DNA of 64,000 nt from Zoroaster sp. YZ-2022 (lineage: Eukaryota > Echinodermata > Asteroidea > Forcipulatida > Zoroasteridae). This document shows positions 25,701 to 36,129 of this stretch, in pieces (positions within the stretch are counted from its first letter, which is position 1; every line of letters starts with the position of its first letter). The translations under genes were made by a program, and so were the position numbers. The notes below the pieces were generated by a model. The model saw nothing but the letters and a program-made list of their open reading frames with translations. It ran no database searches and was not told the DNA's origin. The stretch covers positions 83,985,165 through 84,049,164 of the forward strand of contig CM055816.1 of NCBI GenBank assembly GCA_029582265.1. Direction: 5' to 3'.

Positions 25701-28700
25701 ACCTTGCAACTTTAAATCCAAAATTATTCTAATATCATGGAATATCCATCACTTTATGAATATCTAAGAGTCACAGGGGCCAAATTAATAAAATCTAAAT
25801 GGAATGATTAATCTTTCTCTGAAAATCTATGATTTCTCAACAGAATAAAACCTAGCTATACAAGTCATGAACCAAAAATAGTTTCTGGCAATACACTGTA
25901 TTTAATCAACCTATGGGCAGTGCATTATACATAAAATCTCTGCACAGAAACCAAGTGTCAAACATGCGACCTTTACATGTTTGCAAAGTTTCCCAAAATA
26001 ACACTTTTAGTGTAAATGCAACTTACCTGAGCCAACAACTGCACCCAGGTTTAAATTCTGTTATTTGATGCCGATGAAAATGCAGTGATCAAATTAAACG
26101 ACCATAATGATTATTTCTTTTCCAATCGGGCTCAAACTTTACACAAACGGTATAACAAAAAATGGCTGCCAACACACGCTGTGTACTGGTCACATCCAGA
26201 CAACAGAGGGCGCTATTGTCCTGGAGCACTGGGCTACATCCTCCCCTCCTAAACGTGCTGCATCGTCCCGATGTGCTCCTTTTTGGTTCCAAACAGAGAT
26301 CTATAGAGCGCTGGGATAAAAACTGCTGGAGCAATTGACAAACTATAGGTAGGCTGACCCAGCGTATCATATGTGAACCCTCTGAGGGAGTCTTCGTACT
26401 CTGGATGGACGGACTCTGGGATGTGCCCTGGTCCTCTTCACGACTTTCAGATTCAACTTCAGCTGCAACTTGTGCCACAGGAGTATCCAATGACAATGTA
26501 GCATCAGGTACGCTAAGTTCTGGTTGAGATGAATCAGTGCCTCTATTGGCATCTTCGTCAGTGATCTCACCAGGTTTAGTCCCAACCATTTCCGGTTCAT
26601 GAGGTTCAGGATCATCAGCAATGCTAAACATTTCCTCCCGAGTCCCCACTATCACCAGATGAATGGTCGGCAATCATACAAGGTCATCTGCTGGTGCCTG
26701 CTTGAGATCATCCCCACCAGGAGACAAACTACTGCTCTGGACATCATGACTGCTGATGCAATGTAACTTTCACCAGTCCCACGGATAGGAGATGGCAAGG
26801 TATCTTCCCCACCACTGGGCTCTGGAACAACGGAAGTCTTTTCATCATTTGCATCGCCTACTGGCGCCAACACTGTGGTCTCAACGAAGGAGTTCACATC
26901 TGGCTCAGCTAACTCAGTGCTGTCATTATCAGCATGCGCTGCATCTAGCGTATCACTGAGGGGTGCGGTTTTAGTGTCTAGATTGGGTGTATCGTCTCAG
27001 CAGGACCTGTAACTGAACATTTTTCAGAGTTCAAATCCTGGAATGAGGAACAAACTCCTCAGCCATTGCACTCAATGTTGAGTCTACTTCAGGTACAGAA
27101 TTACAATCAAATACCTGTGGTCCAACATTAATTGAACTATCAACCATCTGGGTATCGCCTGCACCAGATGTGTAGTCAGGTTTCAAGGGAGTCCAGTTCT
27201 TGGGCCACACAACAACTGCATCAGATTCCTCAGAATCTGACTCTATGTGATCAAGTTCTCTCTCCGGATCGTCAGTGTCAGGTTGGACAGTCTTGGCTAT
27301 CTTTGACCTTCTCTCGTTTCAGGTCGATGTGCCTTCTCTGGAGGTGGGTGATTTGCTTCGCCTGTAAGCATGCCCAATAGGAAGAATCATATTCCTATGA
27401 AGTGTTTTACCTTACCTTCACCAGCCTCCGGTTTAAGCTGATAGACTGGTATGTTGTCACTGTGTCTGCCGACAACCAGGTAAACGTCGGTCCCCATTTA
27501 TCAGCAAGCTTACTGGTGCCTTTCAGTCCAACATTCCTAATAAGGACACGGTCTCCCTTCTGAAGTTCATTGCCTCGCACTTTCAGGTCATACCCTGCGC
27601 TTGTTAGCTGCTGCTGACTTTGCCGACTCCTCCGATGCCTGCCTATATGCGCTTTCTAAATTTCGTCGCAACTCCTGAACATACTTGAGTGATCCTTGTT
27701 TGTTACGCCCATCGGGAGAAGTGCCAAAACAAACATCTATAGGCAGCCTTGCTTCCCGTCCAAACATAACAAAATACGGGAAAACCCTGTGCTATCGCTA
27801 TGAGTGCAATTATAAGCATGCACAAGGGAGCTAACATGCCTACTCCAATGCAGCTTGTCTTGGTCTGCAAAGTTCCCATCATGTTTAACAGTGTCCGATT
27901 GAAGCGCTCAGGTTGGGGGTCTCCCTGAGGATGATAGGGTGTAGTCCTTGATTTGCTTATGCCCAGCAACCCAGTCAGCTCCTTGATGAGCTTATTGTCA
28001 AATTCCTCGTCCTTGATCAGAATGTGAGTCGGGTTGGTAGGCCATAATGCAAAAAGTACTTCTCCCACAGCAACCTAGCGACTGTCCGAGATGATTTGTC
28101 CTTAGTCGGATATGCCTGGGCATACCGAGAAAAAATGATCGGTAATGACCAGAATGTATTGGGCACCGGTCCTGTTCAAGTTTCAAAAGTCCAAGCATAC
28201 CAACTCCAAAGGGTAGGTGGTTGAGATGTTTACCAGCGGAGCCGATATCTTAGCAGGAGTTTTGTGAGTCACACATCGTTAACACTTGATCCATTCCTCA
28301 ATGTCAAACATCATCTTGGGCCAATAGAATCTTGGTCTTGCCAAATTAACAGCTCTCTCCACGCCCAGATGTCCAAGGTCATTGTGCAAGCCTCGCATAG
28401 CTTTGTCCCTGTAAGCCTTTGGTAACACCAATTGAGACCGCACTGATCCCTTAGGATCAATCGAATTCGCGATACAACACTTCATCCTTCAAAACAAAAC
28501 GGCTAAACTGACCAAGCATGGTGTTCAGTTCACGGAAAAATCTTGGGAAACCTTTTTGGTCGCGCTCCTCCTTGACAAACTTAATGAGCTGACTGATGTC
28601 ATTATCTGCTTCTTGCTCCTTCCTCCAATCCACAATAATCCAGTCCTGTCAACTGCATGTCAGGTTCTGGACTACAGTAGGTCAAGAACAGCATCAGCAC

Positions 28701-31700
28701 TCATTGCCATGGAATACACCAAAGATTGATCATCTTCTGAGACTGAGATTGGCTTAGCGACAGAATCTGCAAGATAACTGAGCAGAGATGGCATCAACAT
28801 GTTCCTTGTTGCAGGTCTGGTTTCTCCTCGCGCTCACCTCGCAGTCGTGCTTCCAGGACGTGGATTGTCTCAGTTTGGTCATAGTTTTCAGGATTCACAG
28901 ATTGCGGGTAAGGTCTTCGTGACAAAGCATCAGCATCTTGATTGAGTGCCGGGCTTGTAGTGAATTGTGAAGTCGAATGCAGCAAGCGCTGCCAACCATC
29001 GGTGCCCAGTAGCGTCTAGTTTGGCTGACGTAAGTATGTATGTTAAAGGAATATTATCGGTGAAGACCTTTGTGCCACGTGCGAATATAAGTAGTACTTA
29101 AATTTGTCGGTGACTGCCCATTTGAGGGAAAGGTACTCAAGTTTATTAGCAGGGTAATTTCTTTCAGTCCGGCTCAGACTACGGCTAGCATAAGAGATGG
29201 GTCGAACCTTCTGGTCTACTTCCTGACAGAGGACTGCTCCCCAGTCCATCACGACTGGCATCAATATGCAGGATAAACGGACTGGACATATCCATAGCGC
29301 CAACACAGGTGCAGTACAAAAGCGCTCTTTCAATTCCATGAAGGCCGATTCACATTCAGGTGTCCAACGCGATCCTAATGGTGCTCTTGGATTTACAGAG
29401 TTGTCCTTTGTCGAAGAATTTGTCTTCCAAACTCCACCCGTCAGATGAAACAAAGGTTTCGCAATGACTGAAAATCCCTCTATAAATCTGCGGTAATAGC
29501 CTGCAAACCCCAGGAAAGATCGTAGTTGACGGGCGTTCTCTGGACGGAAGCCCAAAGTTTTCAATGCTTCAACCTTCGCTGGGTCTGTCTGAGCTCCCTT
29601 TTGGATACTACATGACCAAGGTATCGCACCGAGGTACAACAAAGCTGACATTTGTTCGGCGAAACCTTTAATCCAAACTCTCATGAGACGGTCGAACACC
29701 TTAGCAAGTCTCTCCTCCATCTGTTCCAAAGTTGAAGAAAATACGATTATGTCATCCATGTAGACTAACACCTCCGCCATGTTAAGACCAGCCATGCACC
29801 TCTCCATTAACCTCTGAAAGGTTGCGGGTGCCCCTTTAACACCTTGCGGCATCCTCTCAAACTGGTAAAACCCCACGGGACATGTGAAAGCCGTCTTTTT
29901 CTTTGTCATCAGGGTGCATGGGTATCTGATAATATCCTGACTTGAGGTCGATGACTGAGAACCAGTTACACCCATGCAGACAGTCTAAAGCCTCCTGAAT
30001 AAGTGGGACTGCATATTGGTCTGGTATGGTGCGTGAATTTAAAGTCCGATAATCAATACAGAGACGCATTTGGCCATTCTTTTTGCGAACAATGACAATG
30101 GGTGAAGCATATCTACTTCTGGACTCTGTGATTACTCCAATGTCCATTAATCCCTGTAAGTGGTCTCGAAGATCCTTCAAATCACGAGGGGCAACCCGAC
30201 GTGATCTTTCACGGAAAGGTTCATCTTTGGTCAAACGAATTTCATGGTACGCCTCTGACGTCGAACCGATGTCCCACTCATGTCTGGAGAAGACTTGGGA
30301 TCTCTGAAATGCAATCTTCAGTATTCGCCTTTCTCTCCTTCGCATCTATCGGGACCCCAATCAAATGGTAGACTTCAAAATTCTTACGTCAGTGATAGGT
30401 GCATTGTTAACCTTACAAAGGCCTGGCCTCACCGCTGAAGAAGTGGCCTCACACTTTGCAACTCTAGCCATTGATGACGCCGCTCCATCATCCATTGATT
30501 CACTGTTATCACTTATCCAGGAAGTCAAGTACGCCCCAGCTATAATACACCTCCTGTGCAGAGAAATATCAGTCTCGGTTTTGGTTGGTGAGGCAACTTT
30601 CACCTTACCAAACCCTCGGTCGACATTACAAAGGGAACAGGAGACAACTACTCCTGTAGGTAACCTATATCGGGTTTGAACGAGTCCAGTATTCCTGTCA
30701 CAGCCTTCCCAAATTTGTTTCGGATCACTCCGAAAACCTGTTGAGTACAACCTGCTGGAAGTATTACTTTTGCTCCAGCCTTGAGTTTGACACACCCAAT
30801 TAGACCATCCGAACCGGTCCTCCTTGAACATCTGATGTCCTCATAGATCTTGTTACAAACAGCATCGCATGATACCCTCTTAGAGTTGGCTCTAAAGCAG
30901 TGCATAACAATCTTGGAACACTCCAGCATTCGTACCTACTATCAACTGGTAGTCCATAGCACTTTTGCTGTCAGGAACAACCAGAGCTAGTGCCCGAAAT
31001 GCCAGTTGTGTCCCACAAAAATTCTTATCAAACCCAAGATCGATTTCTGTCCATCCTAAGTATGGCATTACATCATCTCCCCCGTGCCATAAAACTAAGT
31101 CTTTGAGGGGAAAAAGTGATCTGTTAAGTCTATAAAAAAAACTCTTGTATATTAGTGTTACTTGTGATCCACTATCTAACAATGCAGTTGTCTTCACCCC
31201 ATCTACATTGCATGTCCTGATTACTTGCTTTCCGATCAAACCCTCTGGTATGTCTGTCCCTGGTTTACAGTATGAGCTGGGCTGGAAATCAGAGGGCCTT
31301 ACTTGGGCACCACACCGCCCTCCTTGGGATGCCCCTTTGCGTTTCCCTGCAAATAAAAGAAATGAATCGCTCATTGACCTTAGTCGGATCAGATGGATTA
31401 GGACACTTTGGACGGTAGTGACCATCCAACCCACACTGGAAACAGAAATTTGGACGTTGTTTATTCATTCGCTCTTTGTCACCCTTGTCTTCAAACTTAC
31501 AGCTTTTGGCTTGCTTAGCTGTCTGATGAGTAGCCGGGGCAACTGGAACTGATTTAGGCTCTCTATGAATAACCTTTTCTGCTTGTTCGGCCTCTTCCCG
31601 TCTCACCATTTGAAGAAGAGCAAGATATGTTGGTGGATCTTTCATCTTGTCTTTTAGTCGCAGATTGACGAGCAATATGTCGTTGTACAGTATGCCCCGG

Positions 31701-34438
31701 ATAAATTGAGACAACAGGAGAGCATTGGCCTTATCAGTGGACGCACCTCCCTTCCGAATCAGCTTCCGGATGAGTCCTTGAAGACGTGTCAGGAACTCGG
31801 AGGGTTTTTCCTCTCTCTGTTGGTGTGAAGAATGAAATTTAATGCCTAACTCCTCTACTGACTGAGTGTCACCAAAAGCGAGCTCCAACGCTGTTAGGTA
31901 GTCAGCTGCAGTTGCCTGGGGATTGTCTCGTCTGTAGTCTGTTATGAGATTCGCTGCTGGAGCACGAAGCGATTCACGCAATCTCCTTCTCTTGTCTAAC
32001 TCATCGGTGTCTTCCTCCAATTGTCCCTGCACAATCTCTATCCACACGTCAAATGTCTCTTCATCTCGGGGTGGCTGTTTTGAGCCCGAAAACGGAGGAA
32101 GTCTCCGGCTGTTGGAGATTGTGCATTTGGAGAGAACTTCCTTCAAGGCTAGGGCGGGCTCCCCTGTTCCCTTTGGAACTTGCTTTACTCTGTTTCCACC
32201 AATGTCAGGCTGCTTCTCTACTGAAGAAGAAACATTCTTGGATGGAGGCTGCAGTAACCCACGAGACATCAATTCAGCGATAGTGACCTTGTCTGCTCGG
32301 GGGGACTCAAATCGATGTATCACGAACAAATATTGTTCGTCGGCTACCCTAACCTTCAATTCATCTTTTGGAGGGAGATTGACATCGTTTACTGCCCGGT
32401 CGAACTCCAGGAGAAGAAGAGTCTGGTCTTCCTTGTCACGACGTGATACACTGATGAGGTGATTGATGGTTTGATACAACGCAAGCGTTAGTGTGTCTGT
32501 AGTACTGGATATTATGTCGCCACAAACCAGAAGAAGAGAATGGGTGGGACGACATCTTCCTTCTTACACCATGACATGCCAATCTCGTGAAGTTCAGATG
32601 CACTGTTAGCCATACTACTAAAAATATACCTCAAAATTTTCTTTTATCAAAATAGGAGAAATTGAAAATTAGATGTTTCTCACTGCAAATTATGTGCTTA
32701 CGTGCGCGCATGCGCTTGAAAAAAATGCACAGGTACAGTAGATAAAAATGTCAGTTGTTGGCTCTCTTGTAATGTACCATTCAAAACAAATACAAATCTC
32801 AGACAGTTGAAGAGATTGAAATACTCGGTGAAGAGAATTAAAATCAGTTCAATTTGCAACCGCAGGGAAGCTTGGTTTTGGTCCTGGCAAGGTCGCCAAT
32901 TATGTAACACACACAGAGTACAGCTCAGCGCGTTTTTATTTATGTTGCAAATATAACTCGAACTATTTTAATTCTTCTCACTGAAGCAAACATGAACAAT
33001 CATTAAATTCTTTTAAACACCAAAGTATGTGGTACCAATAAATGCGCAATAAAATCAGTAAATAACCACTTTAATTGGTTTAACCAGGATCCTGGGTTTT
33101 CTAAATGTTTGTGCACAATAAATCTTTATTTTCCAACAAAAGGATAAAGTTCCTTGCTGTGATCCACGTCACGTGATCCAACCTATGTAAAACTTGTACG
33201 ACGTCGCTCCTCAATCCCTGCGCAGAGTCGTGTCCTTACTCCCGCATGTTGAGTCGATCCTGAGACTTTATGATGATAAACAGTGCAGTACTAACATTGC
33301 TTGTAGTCACTTCAAAGTTCATCCTTCACGGAATAATGTTCTTCCTTCACGGAATAATGTTCTTCCTTCACGGAATAATGTTCTCCCAGGGTCACGGTAA
33401 GTAATGCGTGTCCACTCAGCAAGCTGAACAGTCCCATACAGATGAGGCTGAGAACTGAGAAACAGAGTCTGAGACATGTACGTACAACTACATGTACCCG
33501 AGATCTGAGAGTAAAACATATCAATAATCAACACATGGATAAACATCCACATGAACAGTCTAAACCTTGCAACTTTAAATCCAAAATTATTCTAATATCA
33601 TGGAATATCCATCACTTTATGAATATCTAAGAGTCACAGGGGCCAAATTAATAAAATCTAAATGGAATGATTAATCTTTCTCTGAAAATCTATGATTTCT
33701 CAACAGAATAAAACCTAGCTATACAAGTCATGAACCAAAAATAGTTTCTGGCAATACACTGTATTTAATCAACCTATGGGCAGTGCATTATACATAAAAA
33801 TCTCTGCACAGAAACCAAGTGTCAAACATGCGACCTTTACATGTTTGCAAAGTTTCCCCAAATAACACTTTAGTGTAAAATGCAACTTACCTGAGAGCCA
33901 ACAACTGCACCCAGGTTTAAATCTGTAGTTATTTGATGCCGATGAAAAATGCAGTGATCAAATTAAACGACCATAATGATTATTTCTTTTCCAATCGGGC
34001 TCAAACTTTACACAAACGGTATAACAAAAAATGGCTGCCAACACACGTTGTGTACTGGTCACATCCAGACAACAGAGGGCGCTATTGTCCTGGAGCACTG
34101 GGCTACATGTATATAAACCTACTCCAATTCGTAAAAGCTCATGAAAGGACCATTTGCACTTTGCACTAGAAGCACACAATATGCAAATAAAATGGTGCAC
34201 ATTCAGTTAGACTGCTGTACCGTGGTTGTACTTACGTTTTGGTCAATTTAGATATCGTTACGTGAAATTCTTCCTTTGACATCAAAAGTTGTGGTAGGTT
34301 TCCAATAATCGGCCATCCTCTTGGTCCAGGGGGTTGATTATGTTGTTTACGAAGCACCCAGAACAATAGAAGAAACACAAAGAGACCGATCACAAATGAC
34401 CGTCCATCCAGGGAACTCAATACCGACAACAACTCCAT
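11103..34438 (-). CDS. Cytochrome P450, CYP2-clan, gene 1 (complete, five exons)
   Basis: A microsomal haem-thiolate monooxygenase, expected in the ER membrane with NADPH-P450 reductase as electron donor; the substrate is unknown. Exons on the minus strand are 34438-34236, 23682-23537, 18319-17512, 17162-17005 and 11284-11103. They sum to 1497 nt and give 498 aa with all phases (2,1,2,1) matching, which is normal P450 length. Visible features are an N-terminal hydrophobic anchor, Pro-rich hinge [15 protein letters not shown]-helix WADMRRF, I-helix [10 protein letters not shown]-helix EIQR, a PERF motif (RPERF) and the haem loop [12 protein letters not shown] with the Cys ligand. The last intron is GC-AG. 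Intron 1 hosts a Gypsy element and introns 2 and 4 host other transposons, yet no exon is damaged. The exact CYP subfamily is not resolvable by eye. Confidence 0.92.
11600..11815 (+). repeat. Tandem TTTTTGGACGGCGACTTTT-type array in left arm
   Basis: About ten imperfect units of roughly 19-21 bp alternate between GGACGGCGAC and TACGCGGCGAC cores separated by T-runs. The right arm lacks this block: its corresponding end goes straight from the ACGGAAGCGTTAAAG complement to the terminus. The block was therefore gained on the left or lost on the right. Confidence 0.8.
12054..12400 (+). repeat. 21-bp CATTTCATTCGG-type tandem array, left arm
   Basis: Perfect 21-bp units (TCATTCGGCCGATTCACCATT) grade into diverged versions such as CTAGTCATCATTTCATTCGG. 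The unit length is a multiple of three without stops, so spurious ORFs appear in several frames. Confidence 0.85.
13432..13765 (-). repeat. 21-bp tandem array, right arm (inverted copy)
   Basis: This is the reverse complement of the left-arm array. It carries four perfect units of the GAATGAAATGGTGAATCGGCC type against three on the left, so the arms differ by unit number. Confidence 0.85.
14951..15051 (+). repeat. 101-bp direct repeat, copy 1
   Basis: It begins ATTGTGACTACAGC and ends GAACATAGGT. A near-identical copy (one visible substitution) lies at 16278-16378. This copy is followed by GAGTTT, making AGGTGAGT, a splice-donor-like string; copy 2 is not. Confidence 0.9.
16278..16378 (+). 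repeat. 101-bp direct repeat, copy 2
   Basis: Near-identical to 14951-15051 and in the same orientation, with starts 1327 bp apart. Both lie inside the LTR-like insertion. Confidence 0.9.
17005..17162 (-). CDS. P450 gene 1, exon 4 (PERF motif, GC donor)
   Basis: A 158-nt exon coding [36 protein letters not shown] and REEFTPFGI. Its acceptor is TGCAG. Its donor reads GGAATAG|GCAAGT, a GC rather than GT donor with an otherwise perfect consensus. Joining at that point gives the expected GIGRRSC haem loop, so the boundary is well supported. Confidence 0.92.
17512..18319 (-). CDS. P450 gene 1, exon 3 (C-helix to K-helix)
   Basis: A single 808-nt exon from [18 protein letters not shown] (C-helix W..R, haem propionate contact) through [18 protein letters not shown] (I-helix oxygen-activation motif) to [12 protein letters not shown] (ExxR) and SEDTTLLG. 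Acceptor TTTCAACAG and donor GG|GTAAGT are canonical. In vertebrate CYP2 genes this span is divided into several exons; here it is continuous in both paralogues. Confidence 0.93.
18545..19003. repeat. Minisatellite, ~37-bp GGACAATGGTGGATCTAGGG units
   Basis: About a dozen degenerate units of the form AGGACAATGGTGGATC..GGGGCCATCAGTGAGCA lie in intron 2 of gene 1. Units vary in length and many carry substitutions (ACTATGG, GCGGATATAG). There is no equivalent array at the matching place in gene 2. Confidence 0.85.
20265..20402 (+). repeat. ~135-bp direct repeat, copy 1, flanking RT debris
   Basis: This contains CAGTTGCAGTTTGAAAGCTA and ends CATATGACTAAAAATAC. A diverged copy lies at 21058-21199, and the RT-like fragment sits between them. 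They could be remnants of terminal or split repeats of a DIRS-like element. Confidence 0.65.
20633..20929 (+). pseudogene. DIRS-like reverse-transcriptase fragment
   Basis: One frame reads [15 protein letters not shown] (motif A) followed by [11 protein letters not shown]. After a frameshift another reads [20 protein letters not shown] (motif C, YLDD). A motif A to motif C distance of about 70 residues and the 'YLDDF' context resemble DIRS/Ngaro-type RTs. Stops and frameshifts are present, and only this short piece survives. Confidence 0.6.
21058..21199 (+). repeat. ~135-bp direct repeat, copy 2
   Basis: Diverged direct copy of 20265-20402, in the same orientation, downstream of the RT fragment. 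Confidence 0.65.
22670..22922 (-). repeat. tRNA-derived SINE with (ATT)n tail
   Basis: Read on the minus strand, the body starts GTGTAGCGCACCGAACTC and includes a box-B-like GAGTTCGAGCCCGG. It continues CTTGAGCAAGGTACTTAACC and GGCGCTATATAAGTCC and ends in (ATT)n (22701-22670). A Pol III box B followed by a LINE-like tail and microsatellite is the standard SINE layout. The family name is not assigned. It lies inside the hAT boundaries. Confidence 0.7.
23537..23682 (-). CDS. P450 gene 1, exon 2
   Basis: A 146-nt exon coding [39 protein letters not shown] and LTESIVSGQ. This is the typical CYP2 segment following the Pro-rich hinge. Acceptor TTGTATTAG and donor AAG|GTGAGG are canonical. Phases join exon 1 as TK-T-YGN and exon 3 as GQG-VVA. 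Confidence 0.9.
23683..25046. other. Intron 1 remainder of gene 1, downstream of the Gypsy insertion
   Basis: AT-rich intronic sequence with no recognised gene. It includes the left copy of the Gypsy 4-bp target duplication TGTA (25043-25046). Confidence 0.55.
25047..26238 (-). repeat. 3' LTR of the Gypsy element
   Basis: Plus-strand ends are TGTAACACACACAGAG...GGGCTACA (TG...CA). It matches 32903-34107 along its length. Most visible differences are single-base indels in homopolymers. One short segment near 25340 (TTATGCGTGG) differs by substitutions. Confidence 0.93.
26239..26250 (-). promoter_or_regulatory. Polypurine tract (plus-strand primer) of Gypsy element
   Basis: AGGAGGGGAGGA on the minus strand abuts the 3' LTR start TGTAGCCC, as expected for the PPT. 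Confidence 0.8.
26251..26990 (-). pseudogene. Gypsy pol C-terminal acidic extension
   Basis: Fragments 26673-26367 and 26897-26652 in different frames are rich in Glu, Asp, Ser and Pro (for example [13 protein letters not shown] and [17 protein letters not shown]). They lie after the integrase C-terminal part and before the PPT. No domain was recognised. It could be a chromatin-targeting tail or a separate late ORF. Confidence 0.5.
27400..28485 (-). pseudogene. Gypsy integrase (broken)
   Basis: The zinc-binding HHCC part reads [20 protein letters not shown] then [15 protein letters not shown]. The catalytic-core end reads [20 protein letters not shown] (HPQ.dg..ER.N box) and LLNMMGTLQ. Further on, frames near 27600-27430 show [20 protein letters not shown] and KWGPTF, an integrase C-terminal GPY/F-like region. 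At least three frame changes separate these parts. The protein would insert the cDNA copy; this copy cannot do so. Confidence 0.85.
28640..30345 (-). pseudogene. Gypsy reverse transcriptase and RNase H (broken)
   Basis: RT motifs in order are [70 protein letters not shown] and [15 protein letters not shown]. RNase H follows with WGAVLCQEV and [20 protein letters not shown]. The domain ends [12 protein letters not shown] near 28930. Frame shifts occur near 29900 and 29640 and within RNase H, so the reading frame is lost although catalytic motifs ([12 protein letters not shown]) are intact. Confidence 0.9.
30892..31434 (-). pseudogene. Gypsy aspartic protease region
   Basis: The frame contains [20 protein letters not shown], the D-S-G active site of retroviral-type aspartic proteases. 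The flanks QVIRTC and [20 protein letters not shown] resemble the flap region. It overlaps the Gag frame by about 145 nt in a different frame, which suggests Gag-Pol frameshifting. Downstream sequence to 30648 belongs to the protease-RT spacer. Confidence 0.8.
31289..32613 (-). pseudogene. Gypsy Gag, PNMA-like, with one frameshift near its N terminus
   Basis: The main frame (32479-31289, 396 codons) is open. The likely start is an ATG at 32613 ([20 protein letters not shown]), joined to the main frame through one single-base shift near 32545. The middle part has [20 protein letters not shown] and [20 protein letters not shown], the capsid-domain pattern of paraneoplastic Ma (PNMA) proteins. 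It ends in one CCHC knuckle, [14 protein letters not shown]. Gag forms the particle and packages RNA. Similarity to PNMA is by eye; vertebrate PNMA genes are known to derive from Gypsy Gag. Confidence 0.85.
32881..32898 (-). promoter_or_regulatory. Primer-binding site of Gypsy element
   Basis: TGGCGACCTTGCCAGGAC lies 4 nt inside the 5' LTR on the minus strand. TGG start and location fit a tRNA primer site; the TGGCGACC start is like those of Arg-tRNA-primed elements, but the tRNA is not proven. Confidence 0.75.
32903..34107 (-). repeat. 5' LTR of the Gypsy element
   Basis: Matches 25047-26238. It should contain the element's promoter (minus-strand direction). It contains a triplicated TTCACGGAATAATGTTC unit near 33325-33385. 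Confidence 0.93.
34236..34438 (-). CDS. P450 gene 1, exon 1 (start codon, membrane anchor)
   Basis: ATG at 34438-34436 is followed by [15 protein letters not shown], hydrophobic [14 protein letters not shown], basic RKQ, and the hinge [17 protein letters not shown]. This is the classic microsomal P450 N terminus. The donor AAAAC|GTAAGT is canonical. The exon ends 129 bp left of the Gypsy LTR edge (34107), so the insertion is close to, but not in, the exon. I chose this ATG because upstream in-frame sequence has no other. Confidence 0.92.
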
Positions 34439-36111
34439 TTTGAAACTCAAGCTGAATGTTGATATCAGTGAATTGTTTGTATGTATACCCGGTATGTATT
34501 CAGTTAAAGGTCAGATACAGGATAGTCAAATGGTCAACTTTAATGTAACTTATTTACGTCATGTTAGTGTAAAGCTGAAGATGGTGTCAGTCTTCACTAC
34601 AAATAAATTGTTTCTGAGGTACCGACATTTAAAGAAAATTGAAATAATTTCCAGTTTGAATTTAGGAATTATTGTCTTTCCTAAATCCCACATTATAATA
34701 TAAACACAAGATCTGAATGAATGTTCATGGCTGAAACTTGCTCTCTATCAAAAGGAATATTTGCATAGGGTTAAATGATACAGTACTCCCGTTGTCTGGA
34801 CTCTTAATCTGAACATGCTAAGAGTAGTTATATCAGCCGTGCGTAGCATGCTGATATATTATTGTATTTCAACATATTATTTCTTTCTTTCTCTAGCGAG
34901 TGGTGTATTTTTCGCACTTTTGTAAGTTTACTATATAAATATTTATAGTGTATAGACTATTTCTAGCTCATTTGTAACATTTCATTCGGTGTATTTTAAG
35001 TCATTTTTGTTTGACATATACGTTGCTTTCCCGTTGCAACCCCGCCATGGCGGGCCAGGAAAGCACGAATTTGAATAACAATAATGTCAATTTGTATTCT
35101 GTTTCCCGCAACAATGGTGTTGTATTCCCCGTCCACGACTCAACTCCGTTATCCTATTATGTTAAGGCAATGTCCCGTAACATAACCCTCACAGCACATC
35201 GTCTTTGTATCACGTATTTCTAATGGGATGTACTTTTGTTAAGAATTTGAATTATTCTATGTAAATTTACGTAACTTTTATAAGTACAATAGTACATGGC
35301 GGTTGCGACTGGGATACGCTACGGTGCCCTTTGTGCGTCATTGTCCCTATTCACAGAAACACTTAAAATTCCTTCGAGTGACTTCTGCTTATTTTTTTTT
35401 TAAAGGACTGCTCATCCACGCGATCACCAGATTCTAAGCTTCGGTTTTACAAAAGACGGACGGACAGACGGTCCTGTGGCTGCCGGGCCAGCCGTGAGGC
35501 GTTGCCCAATGGAGTGTGTCGAGTTCCAGCTGACACTTCTTCTGTCGGCCCGTCTTCAACGTACTCTTCTCCCTACTGCCGGTGGAGGCCTTCCTCTTTT
35601 TATTATTAGTTCCGGTCCCCGAGTTGTCGATGTCGGCCATTCGAGACATTCGCGACATTCACGACTAGACTCTGCCCAACTAGACCAGCACCCGCCAGTC
35701 TACAAAACCCCAGCCTAGTTTCTCATTGGAGGTACCTTCCCTCAAAACCATGAACGTCTTGTTATTTATTATATATATTTTCATTGAATGTGATTACTGT
35801 TTATTTGAACTGTTAATTATTTGTTATATTAAATGACTTATATTTTGTTGTTCTAAATCCCGACTCCCATATAATTCCTTTCAGTGGTGGTCTTTCCCTT
35901 TCTGTTAAGTTGATCCATTTGGTTCGAGACTTCGTAACACTTTGACGAACAACGCCTCGCATAGCAAGACATTTTGTCCGGACTTACGGACAAAAATGAC
36001 TTGCTCATCGAGGCAACACCATTGGTTCGTCGAACTACTCGTCTCAGATCATCCTGTCCAATGTCTTCCCTGAATTACCCAACGCCATTGTTGCGGAAAA
36101 TCTTTAGTAGC
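34439..36111. other. Upstream of gene 1; no gene recognised
   Basis: The region presumably holds the gene 1 promoter, but no element stands out. A small imperfect palindrome (TATATCAG...CTGATATA) lies at 34829-34860. A block starting TGTAACATTTC (34974) and ending TTCGTAACA (35939) looks faintly LTR-like but has no convincing target duplication. Confidence 0.45.
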
Positions 36112-36129
36112 ATGTGTGGAGCAAATCTA

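Larger units (their letters stand above)
25047..34107 (-). mobile_element. Full-length Ty3/Gypsy LTR retrotransposon with PNMA-like Gag
   Basis: Two LTRs (1192 and 1205 bp) bound a 6.7-kb interior, with TGTA duplicated outside (25043-25046 and 34108-34111). On the minus strand the order is 5' LTR, PBS, Gag, protease, RT-RNase H, integrase, acidic tail, PPT, 3' LTR. This is the standard Ty3/Gypsy order. The element sits in intron 1 of P450 gene 1 in the same orientation as the gene, so its promoter and poly(A) signals face the gene's direction. Gag is nearly open; pol carries several frameshifts. Confidence 0.93.

Noticed and set aside
34974..35939. Possible solo LTR (TGTAAC...GTAACA) upstream of gene 1
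   Set aside because: No matching target duplication and no empty site available for comparison.
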